Positions 50,356 through 62,339 of a stretch of 64,000 nt of DNA are shown here, in pieces. Position 1 is the first letter of the stretch. Each line of letters opens with the position of its first letter. The translations under genes were made by a program, and so were the position numbers. The stretch lies in the NCBI GenBank assembly GCA_014898425.1, contig RCSZ01000027.1, forward strand, positions 1-64,000, written 5' to 3'. The notes beneath the pieces are model-generated. The model was not told where the DNA came from and searched no databases. It saw nothing but the letters and a program-made list of their open reading frames with translations. This stretch comes from Botryotinia globosa (lineage: Eukaryota; Ascomycota; Leotiomycetes; Helotiales; Sclerotiniaceae).

Positions 50356-51490
50356 TATTAACAATACGATTAGTGAAAAAGTATTATATATAGATAATAA
50401 CCGAATTTTAGAGTCGGTCGCTCAAAGAGTGAAGAGTCGATTGTTAACTAGAGCACTGAAATCGATGAGATCTGTAATATGGACAGATAACTATGCTTCC
50501 AATGTATTTAATAGGGCGAAAGTTGGACCAGCAAATGAAGACTACTTCAAGCATTTTCGGACAGTCTGACTTCTAGAACTTTCTTGCCTTCCAAGTCAAC
50601 CCCAGTATATCTATGTAAACCTATAAGAATGGTCTTCTCAATGGTAAATAAGCATATTCTTCATGTGTCGACTGGCAAGGAAGACTTCTGTGCTATTTGG
50701 TCTGAAGACTTGGGAGGTTATATTCATGGTTATTTTATAACCTACATTTAGTTCGATCATTCTTTTGATTTAGGCTCTAATTCGATGGTCATATTTCTCA
50801 AACAAGAAGATCACATTGCCATGATAATTGGTGATGTTGACTATTTATGAGTTCTCCAAATACCTAAGCAGCCCAGTAATTATGCTGAATCATCCCATGA
50901 AATCAGACCGCTTGGTGTATAATTTCGCCAGGGCTTACTGTATGATCTTACTGTTGTCATATGGGCAGATGAGATTAATGACTTGAGTAGATAAGTCGAA
51001 ATGATATCCAAGTAAACTGTATGGGTAGATGATTCAGATAGTTGAATGTTTGGAGTAGATGGATAATTTGACTGGGTGGCTAAGCTGGATGGATAGACGG
51101 GGCGAGCAGATGGAACAGATGAAAAGCCGAGAGATATAGTCAGAGAGGGATAAGGTAAGTGGATGATTTGAATGAATAAACCGGGTAGGGAGTCAGATAA
51201 TCAAGGTAATTAGAAATACCAAATTTACAATATAAGGGGTGAATGAAACAAATGGGTAAAGCGTACGGAGTGTTGAAATAAACAAACAAGCCGCATTGAT
51301 GGAGATGATGAGCTAGGTAAATAAATTGAAGGTATAAACAGAATGAGCTCAATGGCTGAGCCAAGAGAATGAATGAAGTAAATCATAAGAGTGGTTAAAC
51401 GAAGGAGAGCATAAGCTGAATGCATGAGGCGAATGAGTAGAGTGTGCAATAGTTTGAGGGGATAAGCGAGAATTATAAACCAAAGTTATC
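50356..51490. other. Intergenic DNA with short frames and degenerate simple sequence
   Basis: The 75-codon frame 50342-50569 starts inside the right end of the MITE and has no recognisable motif. From about 50990 to 51480 the DNA is GATGAATG-type purine-rich simple sequence. No gene can be supported. Confidence 0.4.
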
Positions 51491-54150
51491 AGCTGACTTG
51501 ACTGCGTAGATATATTACACAATAGATAAGCTGAAGATGTACGTACATTCTACAAGCCGAGTATTCGTGCGCAAAGACTCCAGTAGGTTCGCTGGATGGG
51601 TCATTTTGTTGCCTGAGACCAGAGAGTTCAGCGACATGTGTGCACTGGACATAGAGATGGTGGTACAGTGTAAACCTGTGCTTATAGACGTACTGCAGGC
51701 GCCAAATAATATCTCACCTCTACTATAGGGGGCAGCGGTGCTGCTCGGTACACGTCAATATGGACTTAGCGTATATACCCTCTTAGGGTGACAGCAGTAC
51801 ACTTATATCGTTAAAACTTATCCGCACTACACCAATATCAGCCGAGATAGGATTCATTCAATCTGGCGGAGTACACAGCTGTATAGAAGCAAACCCTCAC
51901 CGTTGCGGAACCTTGTGGGCCGCTGACCGTGCTTTCGATGCCCAATTCATTATTGACACATCCCAGTCTAACCACGATGCCGTGATGGCATCCCTTGCCG
52001 AGATCTCTTTTTCTCTCTCTCCTTTTCTCTCTCTCTTTTTCTCGCTCTCTTTTTCTCGCTCTCTTTTTCTCGCTCTCCCTCTCGCTCTCCCTCTCGCTCT
52101 CCCTCCCTATATTATGCACTTCATGTTTCCGCTGTTCGAAGTTGCACTGTGGCCATGTATAGTCGCGCTGTATTATATTATTGTTACCGCGCTGGTGCAT
52201 AGTGTAAATAGAATGGCGTCCAGTTCTGCTGTATTGTTGGTTGCGCACGTGCCTCTTAGCCTGATTACAATGCCATCGTCGCCTTTGGAGGGATATCATA
52301 GCCCAGCGTCGCATCTAGTATTTTCTAGGCAACGTCTGCCATGATGACAGGCAATTACAGGATGCTTCGCTGAAGTTCAACTGAACATGCTTGTAGCATC
52401 AAGGTGGTATATGATGTCTATGCACCTGCCGTACCCTGCAGCTATGGTTACCGTCGTGATGTGTTTTAAACGTTGTATGGTGACACGAAACATAACATCA
52501 ACGGCCCCTCGTGGCTTCTGTCCAGACACAGCAAGTAGTATGCGCGCCGTGATCCCCGGGTACTGCCGCGGTCTCACCTTTGCTAAAATGAGCACCCCCA
52601 TCTTATCAGATATCCATTCTCCTATAGTATGCTCCTATCTGTACTGCCTATTCATGCTCAAATTCTCTCTTTGAATAAGCTTGGACATTAAATCCGAGGT
52701 TAGCTCCAGCTCAGATACGGCAGAATACCTCCTGGGCTGTGCTCGTACTCATCGTCTACACGGTTGTTTATGTAGTTGGCCAAGTCGTGCATCATTGCAG
52801 TTTGGCCTCTTGACGCAACCTCTCTTTCCGTAGTCACACTTCCCAGCGGTACCCATGTCATGTGCATGTCTTTGCACTCTATGCACACGCTGTCGAAGTA
52901 TACGACTGCTCTGTGTATTCAGCTAACATGATAGGCAACAAATCCCCGAGTAGGGTGGACATTGATCTAGGCGATCAACACAAGCATTACCTCGCCGAAC
53001 AGTGTTTTGGGCGGCCCAAATTTAACAAGGTTCAATGTGGATACGAAGCCCTCTATGGAGTAAGACTTTGATACGTACATATGAAACCTTAGCCTATCGT
53101 AATACAACCTTCCATTGTGCTTAAGTCCGTTACGGCTGACAAACTTGACGAAGTACGCTTAGACCATACTACTCTAACCTCTGTGCTCTTACCACGTCTC
53201 CGAAACATCCAGTAAACTGGGCAACAGCGTGGACAAGTTTTTAGCGTCGCTGAAAACCGACAGTGCGCCGGCCATGAAAACCAGCGTAGTCCTAGATGTC
53301 ATGTTTATCTGACTCTTCATTGCACTTTCCCCAGCTGAAAGACTTGCCCTCGCTTATGCATTGTGAGCAACAAGTGTTACGTACATCTGTGGTGCACCGA
53401 GTCACTTCGCTGCGTCACCGAGCTTCAGGCTAGGGAAAGTACACGCATCATCTTGCGCAGCTGCGATGGTGTGAGAGGAGCGGAAGACAATGTAGCAGCC
53501 GGAACTTCAGACTTGTCTTCTCCTATCTTGCCGGAGCTGGAAGAACATCCTTTGATTACAGTGGTAGCGCTACGGTGCCTGCTCTGGTCAAGAGCTTAGT
53601 GGTGACAAGAGCACGGTAAAAAAAAAAGGACATCGAAGTATTTTGACGACTGTGCATTGTTGTCCAACATCTAATCGGCCATAGCGGATAGGTCCTTTCG
53701 GTTGGCCTTGGAGCGGTACAGTAGGATACTCAAGATACCAACCACGATATTTGATTGCACACCATTGAAAGGCATGAAAATTATGCTGGAATATTCCCTC
53801 ACCTCTGCTATAACCTTGGAATCCCCAACACGCACGACCTCGCTGAACAGTGTTTTGGGCGAATGATAACACTTGCTCCCTCCACTCTGAGACAGACTCA
53901 TCATATATGACATAGCTTTGCCTTCTTTGCACCATTTCACCAGAGCTGCGTGCACTAGCACTTGCAAGCATGGACATATCCGACCTCAAAGCCTCGCTGT
54001 TTCCGCTTCCCGATTCGCAAACACGCATAATATCTATCGCGCTGTAGTGTAGCTGTGGGTTCAAGAAGGGCTGAAGGGAAGAGCTTCTTCATACGCTGCC
54101 TCCGCCCTTTCGGATATGGTGATATTTGTGTCCGTGTACCGGTCGTGTAT
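51490..54150 (-). pseudogene. GC-richer block with decayed minus-strand coding relic, unknown origin
   Basis: About 2.6 kb close to 50 percent GC sits between two stretches of degenerate simple sequence. Minus-strand frames connect end to end through stops and frameshifts. Fragments include ALRSDMSMLASASARSSGEM (about 53920-53980), SKVIAEVREYSSIIFMPFNG (about 53770-53830), YYDRLRFHMYVSKSYSIEGF (about 53050-53110), VTTEREVASRGQTAMMHDLA (about 52780-52840) and ITARILLAVSGQKPRGAVDV (about 52490-52550). They read as one former protein of several hundred residues. I do not recognise the family. A captured mycovirus or other foreign gene is possible because of the composition, but this is speculation. 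A 25-base phrase, with AACAGTGTTTTGGGCG, occurs twice (52990 and 53839). Confidence 0.3.
52001..52110. repeat. CT-rich microsatellite (CTCTCT / TTTTCTCG)
   Basis: Units TTTTCTCGCTCTC and CCTCGCTCTC repeat about nine times. On the minus strand this reads as an Arg/Glu/Lys-only peptide and should not be taken for a coiled coil. Confidence 0.85.
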
Positions 54151-54890
54151 CCCAAACGAGTAAGTGACCATACAGATGGATAATATGAATTATTCAAGCT
54201 ACACAAATGGTATGAATGACACGAACAGATAAGTGGTAGAGCGGATAATTAAATGAACTAAATAAATTAGTATGGGAATAAACGGTATAAGTTTTATTAA
54301 CGGGATGTATAGTATAGTTTGAATAGTTTGAATAGTTTGAATAGTTTGAATAGTTTGAATAGTTTGAATTGGATAATATGAATCGGATAGTATAGATGAG
54401 TGGCATGGATTGAGAGGTAATCTTCATGTATAAGATTGTTTTTTCAATTTAGAGAATCTCTTGATATTTAAATTGGGTGAGAGATTTAAATTTGTAATGT
54501 AAATAAGAGATATGGATGAGTAGCATAGATGAGAAGCAGTCTTAATGTACAAGGTTCTTTTCTAGTTCAGAGAATCTCTTGATATTTAGATTGAATGAGA
54601 GATATAAACGAATAGTATAGATGAATAATATAAATGAGATTTAAAAATGAATAGTATGGATGAATGGTACCGATGAATGGGGTGGATGAATGACATGAGT
54701 AGTACAGCAATGATCTGCAAAAAAGTAGCATGAATAGAACAAGAGCGAATTGTATGGAGTAAATTGAGTATAAGCATAATAATAACGTGAACGGCATGAA
54801 TAGCATAAGTCATCTGAACAAATTATAACCTAATGATATGAATGATTGAACCAGTATGAACGGTATGAATAAACTCAATGAATTGATAAC
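54151..54890. repeat. Degenerate simple sequence with a (TAGTTTGAA)n core
   Basis: Plus-strand purine-rich sequence of the TATGAATGG type, with six 9-base units TAGTTTGAA at about 54313-54368. A block around 54390-54480 (AATCTTCATGTATAAG...AGAGAATCTCTTGATATTTA) recurs around 54540-54600, so larger duplication has also occurred. Confidence 0.7.
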
Positions 54891-56480
54891 ACGAACTTCA
54901 TCAACTTTATGAGTTGTAAGTTTATGAGTTGTGTAATCTTTATAAAAATCAAGAAGCATATTCACTCAACAACAAAAACATTGTATGTGATCGGCTCGGT
55001 AAAGACGATCCCTCGTCTATTATCAACAACCCCTATGCACGCAATCACATCAGTAGAAGAAATCATAGATGACTGCTTGAGGTCAAGCATTATGTATTAA
55101 GAACCAAGAAAATTGCAGGATCAACCATCGCGTGAGAAGTAAATGTGTAAGGCATCGGAGTTAATGGAGCAAGTTGAAGTCTTCTCAGTCAATTTTAAGA
55201 CAGATTGACAGGTTGGTGGATTAGTACTATTAAGCTTAGTTACTGAGGGAGTCCGAGTCAAACTGAATAGATAAAACAATCAAGAGCTACTGAGAATGGC
55301 CTTGACAACGTCAAAGGATATACGTACATTTTGAGCAGATCTTGGGCCTGGGTTCTTGGCATAAGTCAAAGTTAAATGCAGTGTGGTAGAAATAATAAAG
55401 CTGGGTTAGTTAGAATACACTTTGAGTCAGTCAATACAGAAGCAAATAGTCGATTAGAGTATTGGGGAATGAACTATATCTCTTTCAACACTTCATCTTT
55501 CAAAATATTTACAATCGATGGAAGGAAGTTTCATTCATTTCATTTTAGAATGATATAGTTCTTCGTCTAATATCAAAGGATTAAGTTAATTATGGATGAG
55601 TAAGATTTAGAACTAGAACTAGATCAAAATTGAGTACGACGGGTTGCGGATACAGATTATTTGGGTTTGTTGTGGTTGAGTTAGTTCTCTAGAATGATAG
55701 AATTTGGAAAAGGGAACACAATTTACAGAGAATTTTCTGATCGCTAGAAACAAAGAAGTGGAGCTTTATCAACGACCTATCAATTGTCAGTTCGCACACA
55801 CTATATTCCCCAACTTGCCCAAGAAACAATCTATTTATCACACAGAGTTTAAACACTAGGCACTATCGTGGATTATGATACAAGCACCTCAGGAGGAGGA
55901 CACCTTTTGCTTGTTATGTCACAGGCGGTTGTTAGCTTAAAAATACCCTCAAGTGTCTGAGAATATATGTAGCCACTGGCTACTAATCCATAGACTGCAA
56001 CGGAGTTTGCTAGCTCTCAAGCCGAAGATGACAGGATGTCGACCACGCTAAACTATAACCCAGAGTCTCCGATTTACTTCCTTTGATCTTGAACTACACG
56101 AATCACTCGATATTCCGCTGTTTCAGTTGTTCGATTATTCAATCATGATCATTACCAAGAAAGTGAGAGCAACCATATTCGAACAAGTGGTAGTTTACTC
56201 GCGTGTATTAAAAACAAATCTTAACTCTCAACCAATATCATCTATATTACCTATTAGAATACATCATGTTTATTATACTTATGCGGTTAGTTCATAATGT
56301 TGAGTAGAGGACGGTCACTAAGTTCAACCTCGACATCAGCATTAAAAAAATCGAACTTTGACTTCCCGCTTATATTCATGCTCTACCTCCTTCTCATTCC
56401 CATTTATTCTCCAAAATAAAATAAAATCGAATGAGTGAGTGAGAATCAGTTCAAAGTAGCGGGCTTATAGCTTATATAAA
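54891..56480. other. Intergenic DNA, no supported gene
   Basis: Ordinary composition. The longest frames are about 60 codons and show no motif. Nothing further is visible. Confidence 0.45.
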
Positions 56481-56489
56481 GGCAACCGC

Positions 56490-56830
56490 CAGTAGCCGCC
56501 GGTCCAAGTCTAGAGATTTAATTCTTCCTTTAATGTCTTTGATGTCTTCACGTCAGACGGTCATAGTCCAAATAACGTATTCCATTCTTTTGTCAGGAAC
56601 TTCATATTTACCTAGTCACTAGCCAGTTGCCAATCAACTACCAACCAGCCGATAGCCAAAATCCAGACATTTAATATTCCTCCCTGTGTCTTTGACATCC
56701 TCACTTCTTTTTCTACCTGCAGTTCAAACAACACATTCCGTTCCAATTCTATTCAATAATTGGCAATTCTTATTCACATCTGCAAAGTCGCTAGTCAGCC
56801 AACCACCTCTATATCATCCACCAGCATCGA
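56490..56830. repeat. Degenerate tandem duplication, period about 165 bases
   Basis: Two copies are aligned by ATTTAAT(T)(C/A)TTCCT..GTCTTTGA followed by CTTC/CTCAC and later ATTCCATTC or ATTCCGTTC, then GCCAGT/GTCAGCC-like ends (about 56500-56660 and 56665-56830). The source is unknown. Confidence 0.5.
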
Positions 56831-57379
56831 ACTCAAATGTAAGCCGCAAGTGATGTCCGGCATTCTTACCTACTCGGCGTTATTTACGAAAGAAATATTC
56901 TAGGGCCGGGAAAATGGATTGATGGCGATTAGATCGGTAGAAAGATATTGTTCTTTCGGCCAAAAACTATATATCACTCTCATAGAATCATGACATTTCC
57001 CGGAGGTTTCGACTCGAAAATAGGAAGCTCTTCGGTGTTGAACATCCAAAGTATCATCAGAGCTTCCGGGTTAGATTTCCATGCCATCTTTTTCTCTGGT
57101 CAACTTCATATTAGAAAACTCAGGTAAAACTTCTTGTAGTTTCCCATCTTGTGGTATGCGCAAGTAAGTGGTAGGTTGTATATTTTCTGGCGAGCAAGTA
57201 CGATTACTATGGAGTTGTATATGAAGGAAGCACAGCAGTCCAACGAATACCAATGAATCACGACAGGACAAAACATGCATTCTAAAAATAACAAACACCA
57301 ACATAATAAATACTACCACTTCCACAATTTTTCTAAGTCTCCACAAAGCCAAACCCAAACTCGAACCAAAGCCGAGCTG
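56831..57379. other. 3' flank of the minus-strand membrane-protein gene
   Basis: A 95-codon minus-strand frame (57071-57358) contains a hydrophobic run (KIVEVVVFIMLVFVIF). It could be a missed last exon of the gene at 57380, but no good intron restores frame, so it is more likely non-coding. Confidence 0.35.
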
Positions 57380-59557
57380 TCAATTCACCATCTGTCCCAA
57401 CCGATACAAAATCTCTCTGATCCACTGAATCTCCCCTATCAATTCCGTCCATTCCTCCACTTCCTCCACTTCCATTCCATCATCCCACTTATTCCTCCCC
57501 TCCACATCCCCCTTTCTCTCCCCCATCAACCCTCTATCTTCCATCCCCTCCAACCAACCTTTCCCTCTCCTGACAATCTTTCTCACCTTCCCCCCCTCAA
57601 TCCCCACCCCATCCGCTTTCTTCTCCAAACCCTTGAATATCCTCTCATTTTCCTTCACCACTCTCACCTCCTCCATATACCTCCTACTCGTCATTTTTTT
57701 TGGCATCCAAGTCCACAGACTCGCTCCCAATTCCTTATCTCTTTTTACAGTCGTGTGCTGTAATCTCAGTTGCGCATTCTGTAACCCTGTGGTCTCGGAC
57801 TCGATTTCCTCGATACAAGAAGTTATCTCCACGAAGAGATCGAGGAGAGATGGGATCTTCGAAGTTTGAATAGTATGATACGAAGAGAGGGCTTCTTGAA
57901 GAGAATGTGTTGAATGAGCCAAGACGAGAGAAGGCGCTCGTTGATACAAAGTGAGGAGCTCGAGGAAAGGAAACCCAAGGATGAAGAATCCACCCAGAAG
58001 AAAAAATGATCGCGACCAATTGCATCTAGGATGTGATGATGAATTCAAACTCGAACTAGAACTCGAATTTTGCTGACGTCTACGATGACAATGACAATAA
58101 CTCCAAATTCCCCATCCGATCATTCCCATACCCAACAGACCTAATGTGATCATCCATACCTTTTCCCATTCGGAAACAGATATACATGGTGTTTCCTTTG
58201 AACCTTGCCAAAAAGTGACCATGCAATTCCTCGGTAACGCTAATCTCCTGTCGATCATTCGTTCTAACTTCGTTAATGTTCGATTCGCATCCTTGAGTAT
58301 AAGTCGAAGGGTGTTGGTAGAAGTCGTGCCAGCAGTAATGAGAGCATCGGAGTATTTTCGAAAGCGACGAATATGATCAAGATTTTTAGCATCTTCAGAA
58401 TTGTAGATATTGGTCGAAGTAGTACCGAGTTGAAGTTTCGACCACTGTTTGGTGAGATCTCGAAGGACATTCTGTAAATTTTCGATTTGTGGAAGAAGTG
58501 ATGGAATGAAAGATTCATTATGATTGAAGGATGAGGTCCAATTATATGAATCATATCCTGCGTTATGATATGTATCGTATCCATTCGCATTTTCTTCTTC
58601 ATCTGCAAATCCATCTTCATCTGCATGTTCATCTGCATCCCGTAGTTCGAACCAACTTTTCAGGCTCTTTATCCATCCTGATGATTTCCCACCAAAGCAA
58701 CTTGCTACTATACTCCGAACCCACCTTGATGATAATTTCCCAAAAAACTCCGAAGAGTTCCACTTCGATTTAAAGAACACCACTGCTGCTGTTACTGGAA
58801 CCGATAATGGGAAACAAAACACAACGTTGACAAACAACATGACAAGCCAAGATAGGAATTTCGAGATGTGAATGACGACCATCTCAATTAGCGGTCCAAG
58901 AGATGCAAAATAGCCAAGAATCTTTGTGAGATGATCATTATTCGTGTTTGTGTTTGTGTCCGTATTCGTATTGATGTGAATACTCGGACTGGATGTGGTG
59001 ATGGTGATTGGAATTGGAAGGACAGGAGTGGCTGCAGTTGTATTCGTAGAAGCATTTCCCATCATGGTCGTATCATTCGGTTCATCAGCATATTCAATCA
59101 CATTCACCTTGGCCAATCTCTCACCCTCCTTCTGCATCCTTCGCATCTCTACCGCCACTACCTCACCCCAAGTCTTGTTCAATGCCCCCAACAAAGCACT
59201 CATCAACTCCCTCTTTCTTCCATCACCGTTACTGCTATCCCCGCTGTCACTATCGCCGTTCCCATTTCCGCCACCATCCAATTCCCATAATCTTGTTACA
59301 CAAAATCTCTTCCAACACTTTTCCCTTTGTTGCTGAACCTCTCTTTCGACTTGATCTTCGATTCCGAATGTTTGAGCGTAGTTTGCATAAAATTCACTTA
59401 CTGCCCATCGATTCGCATGTGTGTCCACCTTGTATCGACCCGAGAGCTGATTGAGATATCCATGATACATTTGAGAGACATCGAGACGAGATTTGATGTA
59501 CTGGTCATCGATCTCTCGATAGATCTTGTCAAGGAATTTGGGGATAATAGTGGACAT
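57380..59557 (-). CDS. Large membrane/coiled-coil protein, function unknown
   Basis: Uninterrupted 725-residue frame on the minus strand, starting with ATG at 59557 (MSTIIPKFLDKIYREID). The frame stays open 25 codons further upstream but has no ATG there. Hydrophobic segments lie at about 222-261 (a long pair around LSWLVMLFVNVVFCFPLSV), 464-485 (WMITLGLLGMGMIGWGIWSY) and 516-538 (SFFLLGGFFILGFPFLELLT). The N-terminal 150 residues are helical and charged, interrupted by a Gly/Asn/Asp/Ser linker. A Thr/Asn-rich linker lies at about 165-208. The last 180 residues are charged, Glu/Lys/Arg-rich and coiled-coil-like. No enzyme motif is visible. Its organisation, with membrane segments set between helical charged domains, resembles the gene at 44649-47291, but I see no firm sequence homology. 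The long open frame makes a real gene very likely. Confidence 0.7.
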   Translation of the reverse strand: MSTIIPKFLDKIYREIDDQYIKSRLDVSQMYHGYLNQLSGRYKVDTHANRWAVSEFYANYAQTFGIEDQVEREVQQQREKCWKRFCVTRLWELDGGGNGNGDSDSGDSSNGDGRKRELMSALLGALNKTWGEVVAVEMRRMQKEGERLAKVNVIEYADEPNDTTMMGNASTNTTAATPVLPIPITITTSSPSIHINTNTDTNTNTNNDHLTKILGYFASLGPLIEMVVIHISKFLSWLVMLFVNVVFCFPLSVPVTAAVVFFKSKWNSSEFFGKLSSRWVRSIVASCFGGKSSGWIKSLKSWFELRDADEHADEDGFADEEENANGYDTYHNAGYDSYNWTSSFNHNESFIPSLLPQIENLQNVLRDLTKQWSKLQLGTTSTNIYNSEDAKNLDHIRRFRKYSDALITAGTTSTNTLRLILKDANRTLTKLERMIDRRLALPRNCMVTFWQGSKETPCISVSEWEKVWMITLGLLGMGMIGWGIWSYCHCHRRRQQNSSSSSSLNSSSHPRCNWSRSFFLLGGFFILGFPFLELLTLYQRAPSLVLAHSTHSLQEALSSYHTIQTSKIPSLLDLFVEITSCIEEIESETTGLQNAQLRLQHTTVKRDKELGASLWTWMPKKMTSRRYMEEVRVVKENERIFKGLEKKADGVGIEGGKVRKIVRRGKGWLEGMEDRGLMGERKGDVEGRNKWDDGMEVEEVEEWTELIGEIQWIREILYRLGQMVN

Positions 59558-60059
59558 TGAATTTGGTTGCGGGGGTAATCGCGATTGTGGTTGTGTTTGT
59601 TTTTGTGATTTCGCACTGGGTAGTGAGAACAATTATACAGGTTTTGTCGAAAATATGAAGCATGTAGAGTCTCAGTCCTTGCTTGTCTAATCGCTGTCCT
59701 GACTCAATCATGCCCTTTGTTCATCAATTCTTGTCTTTTCTATTCCAATCTCTTCTCGTCTCCTGCCAAATTACATGGAAAAAAGATCACCTACCTAGAA
59801 AGAACGAGACCACTTACATTGAAACGTGATTACTTACTTTCTTGGTTTACATGTCTTGGTGATAAAGTCAAGTCCCAGTTATACAATAGTCGACAAATGA
59901 AAGGCCGCAATACTTCGCAAGCTCGAATTTTATAGAAAAAGGAACTCTCCAAACTTCGAATACCCAATTTTTACATATGAATTCACTACCATAGTGCGGT
60001 GGCAGATTTGAAATGAATAAGAAGCTGCGAGACATAACATCTTTTTCTTTCGATATCCC
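59558..60059. other. 5' flank of the minus-strand membrane-protein gene
   Basis: Ordinary composition, no convincing promoter box and no other gene. Frames here are under 95 codons. Confidence 0.4.
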
Positions 60060-60745
60060 CTGATATGCCGTAAACTTGTGTTCCCGCATCTGTAAAGTTG
60101 TAAACTCGCAAATTTCTAGACTCGCACTTGCAGATGTGCAGGCTTGCAAGCGCGGGACTTGCAGACCTATACATGCGCAGGTTCGTAAACTTGCACTCGC
60201 AGGCTTGTAGACCTGTACATGCGGAGATTTGCATCTTCAGATTCATAGATTTGCATCCGCAGACTTGCACTTGCAGACTTGCACTCGCATTACAAATTTA
60301 AAGACGCGCAAATTTTGACGAATAATTCTTCGGCCTCGCACTCGTAGACGCGCAGTTTGTAGAGTTGTAAAGTGGCACTCGAAGACCCCCAAAGTCCTAA
60401 ACTTATTCTAGACTTATAAATGCGTAGGTGCTTAGATCCGTAGACTCGCGCTTCTAAGTTTATTGATTGGTACTCGTAAACTCGTAAACTCTCAAACTCC
60501 TAGTCCCTCAAGTCTGCCAATAACTATCCAGACCTATAAACGCGCAGATGCGCAGACTTGAGCGCACTTGCAGATCTATTCTCGCAGACTTCAAAAATTT
60601 GTAGACTCGCAACCGCAGATCTGGAGACGTGAAAATTGGAAAACGTGTAGCTTCTTAGACTTGTACTTGTACTTGCAGACTCGTAGACGCGCAAATTTGT
60701 AGAGGCGTAAATTTGTAGATTGGCACTGGTAGATTCGCCCTCGTG
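60060..60745. repeat. Degenerate 12-14 base minisatellite (GCAGACTTGCACTC type)
   Basis: About 680 bases consist of variants of GTAGACTTGCACTCGCAGA, for example GCAGACTTGCACTTGCAGAC and GTAGACTCGCAACCGCAG. Unit length varies from 10 to 16 bases and identity is low, so it is old or repeatedly rearranged. Frames across it are Cys/Ser-rich artefacts. Confidence 0.75.
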
Positions 60746-61997
60746 AGATCACCGCTCTCTCGATCCCTCAATCCCTTAATATCCCAAGCCCCCAGATTCC
60801 CTCCAGACTTGGATCTGCAACAAATTCGGATCCAAGGCCAAATCTGAATGGTTGATTCGAGAGAATATTACTACTATAGTATAAGTAATGTCGATCTAGG
60901 TCCCGTTTCGATTCCTTCAAGCTTGCGCGAGCGCGCGTGTATGTATGTGTGTGTGTATATATTCCAAGGCTTGTAACCATTCGAGCTGGTAAGCGTGTAA
61001 TACATTGTTTCGAAATGCGTTTTAAGGGTTCGAAGATCGAACTAACACTTTCGGCTCCGTATACTAAGTTCCCCCAGGGAAGCTACTGAATTTGCTATGG
61101 CAAGATTGGTGGTGAGGTGATGAAAGGAGACATATAGATGGAGAAGTTAGCTTTGTGCTCGATTGGTCGTTTGATGAGTATTTAGATATATCGGTACTTG
61201 TACGAACTCACGGTATAATTGATGAGTCAATTCTCATTGTGCCTTTTTCTGCGTAGCACAGTGATTCTCACAGCGAGCTACTGTGAGGGTTCTTGTATTG
61301 GGTGTTTGAAAGGATGGATGATGGAGAGTGAAGGAGCGAGCTTGAATTTCGGAACTGTCGAAGTTAAAACTACATGGGCGTTCTTGAACAAGAACTGGGT
61401 TCTTGAATGTTTAATGCTTGAAGATATGTAGATATGTAGATATGTAAATATGGAATGCAATGGGGAATATGCTGATGATCAATGTAGAAACTGGATTAAT
61501 TGGGAAGGAATATAGATTTCATCTAAATCTTGCATGCATGGATGAATGAATGACTTGACTTGCTACTATTCTGGTATGTATGCTGAGCACGGACTTGTTA
61601 TGAGAAGATGTCTCGAGCTGGACGGAAAAACAAGCAGACCCAAAAATTGTACCCTTTTAAAAATTCTCCATCAAACCAAAGTGTCAATATTTCGAGTCGA
61701 TAATGACATGAAGATCTCAAAGAGCTTCCACTGTAGATTTGGATACTTTTCCAGTCTGCTAAAAGCTACATCGTACCGGATACTTGATAGATACATGCTA
61801 GGTATACCTAGTATATACAACTGAAAAGTGAAAGTATTAGAGGAGGAGAGAAAGGAGAAGGAGAGGTTCACGAGTAGGAGATGAAGATAGTGTGGATAGT
61901 GTGGATAGTGTGAGTCGAGTAATTCATGAATCCGTCCATACTCTACATCCACCAGCTGCATGAAAACACCATGAACTTTTTCATCCAGCTCATCTAC
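60746..61997. other. Intergenic DNA
   Basis: Contains a GCGCGAGCGCGCGTGT then (GT)n tract (60927-60958) and short frames only (70 codons at 61219-61431, 92 codons at 61546-61824), none with a motif or intron signals. No gene can be supported. Confidence 0.4.
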
Positions 61998-62000
61998 CAC

Positions 62001-62133
62001 CGAGCCACCATCCCACCGAGCCACCATCCCACCGAGCCACCATCCCACCGAGCCACCATCCCACCGAGCCACCATCCCACCGAGCCACCATCCCACCGAG
62101 CCACCATCCCACCGAGCCACCATCCCACCGAGC
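62001..62133. repeat. 16-base minisatellite open in all three frames
   Basis: About eight perfect copies of CCGAGCCACCATCCCA. Because 16 is not divisible by three, every frame cycles through the same 16-codon peptide. On the minus strand all three frames are open (WDGGSVGWWLGGMVAR period). These are repeat artefacts rather than genes. Confidence 0.95.
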
Positions 62134-62339
62134 GTAGCGAGCTATGGGGGTTTGGGGGCTTGCCCTCATAAATTTCATAAATCGAATGAATAGAAATGAA
62201 TACATCAATTGATCGATTGAAAAGGATTGACTGTAGAGATTCAATATTCAAAATCTAATCAATCCAGTCCTTGAAATTCCGGTAAGATGAATGAACAAAA
62301 ATATCGAGCGTACTACACCACATTATATCACATATAATA

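Noticed and set aside
51838..52314. Arg/Glu-rich coiled-coil protein
   Set aside because: The RERE stretch is a CT microsatellite read on the minus strand.
57071..57358. A terminal membrane-anchor exon of the gene at 57380-59557
   Set aside because: The 56-base GT...AG interval that could link them leads into a different frame that soon stops.
61671..62251. Overlapping minus-strand frames rich in Gly and Trp
   Set aside because: They are translations of the 16-base minisatellite, identical in all three frames.
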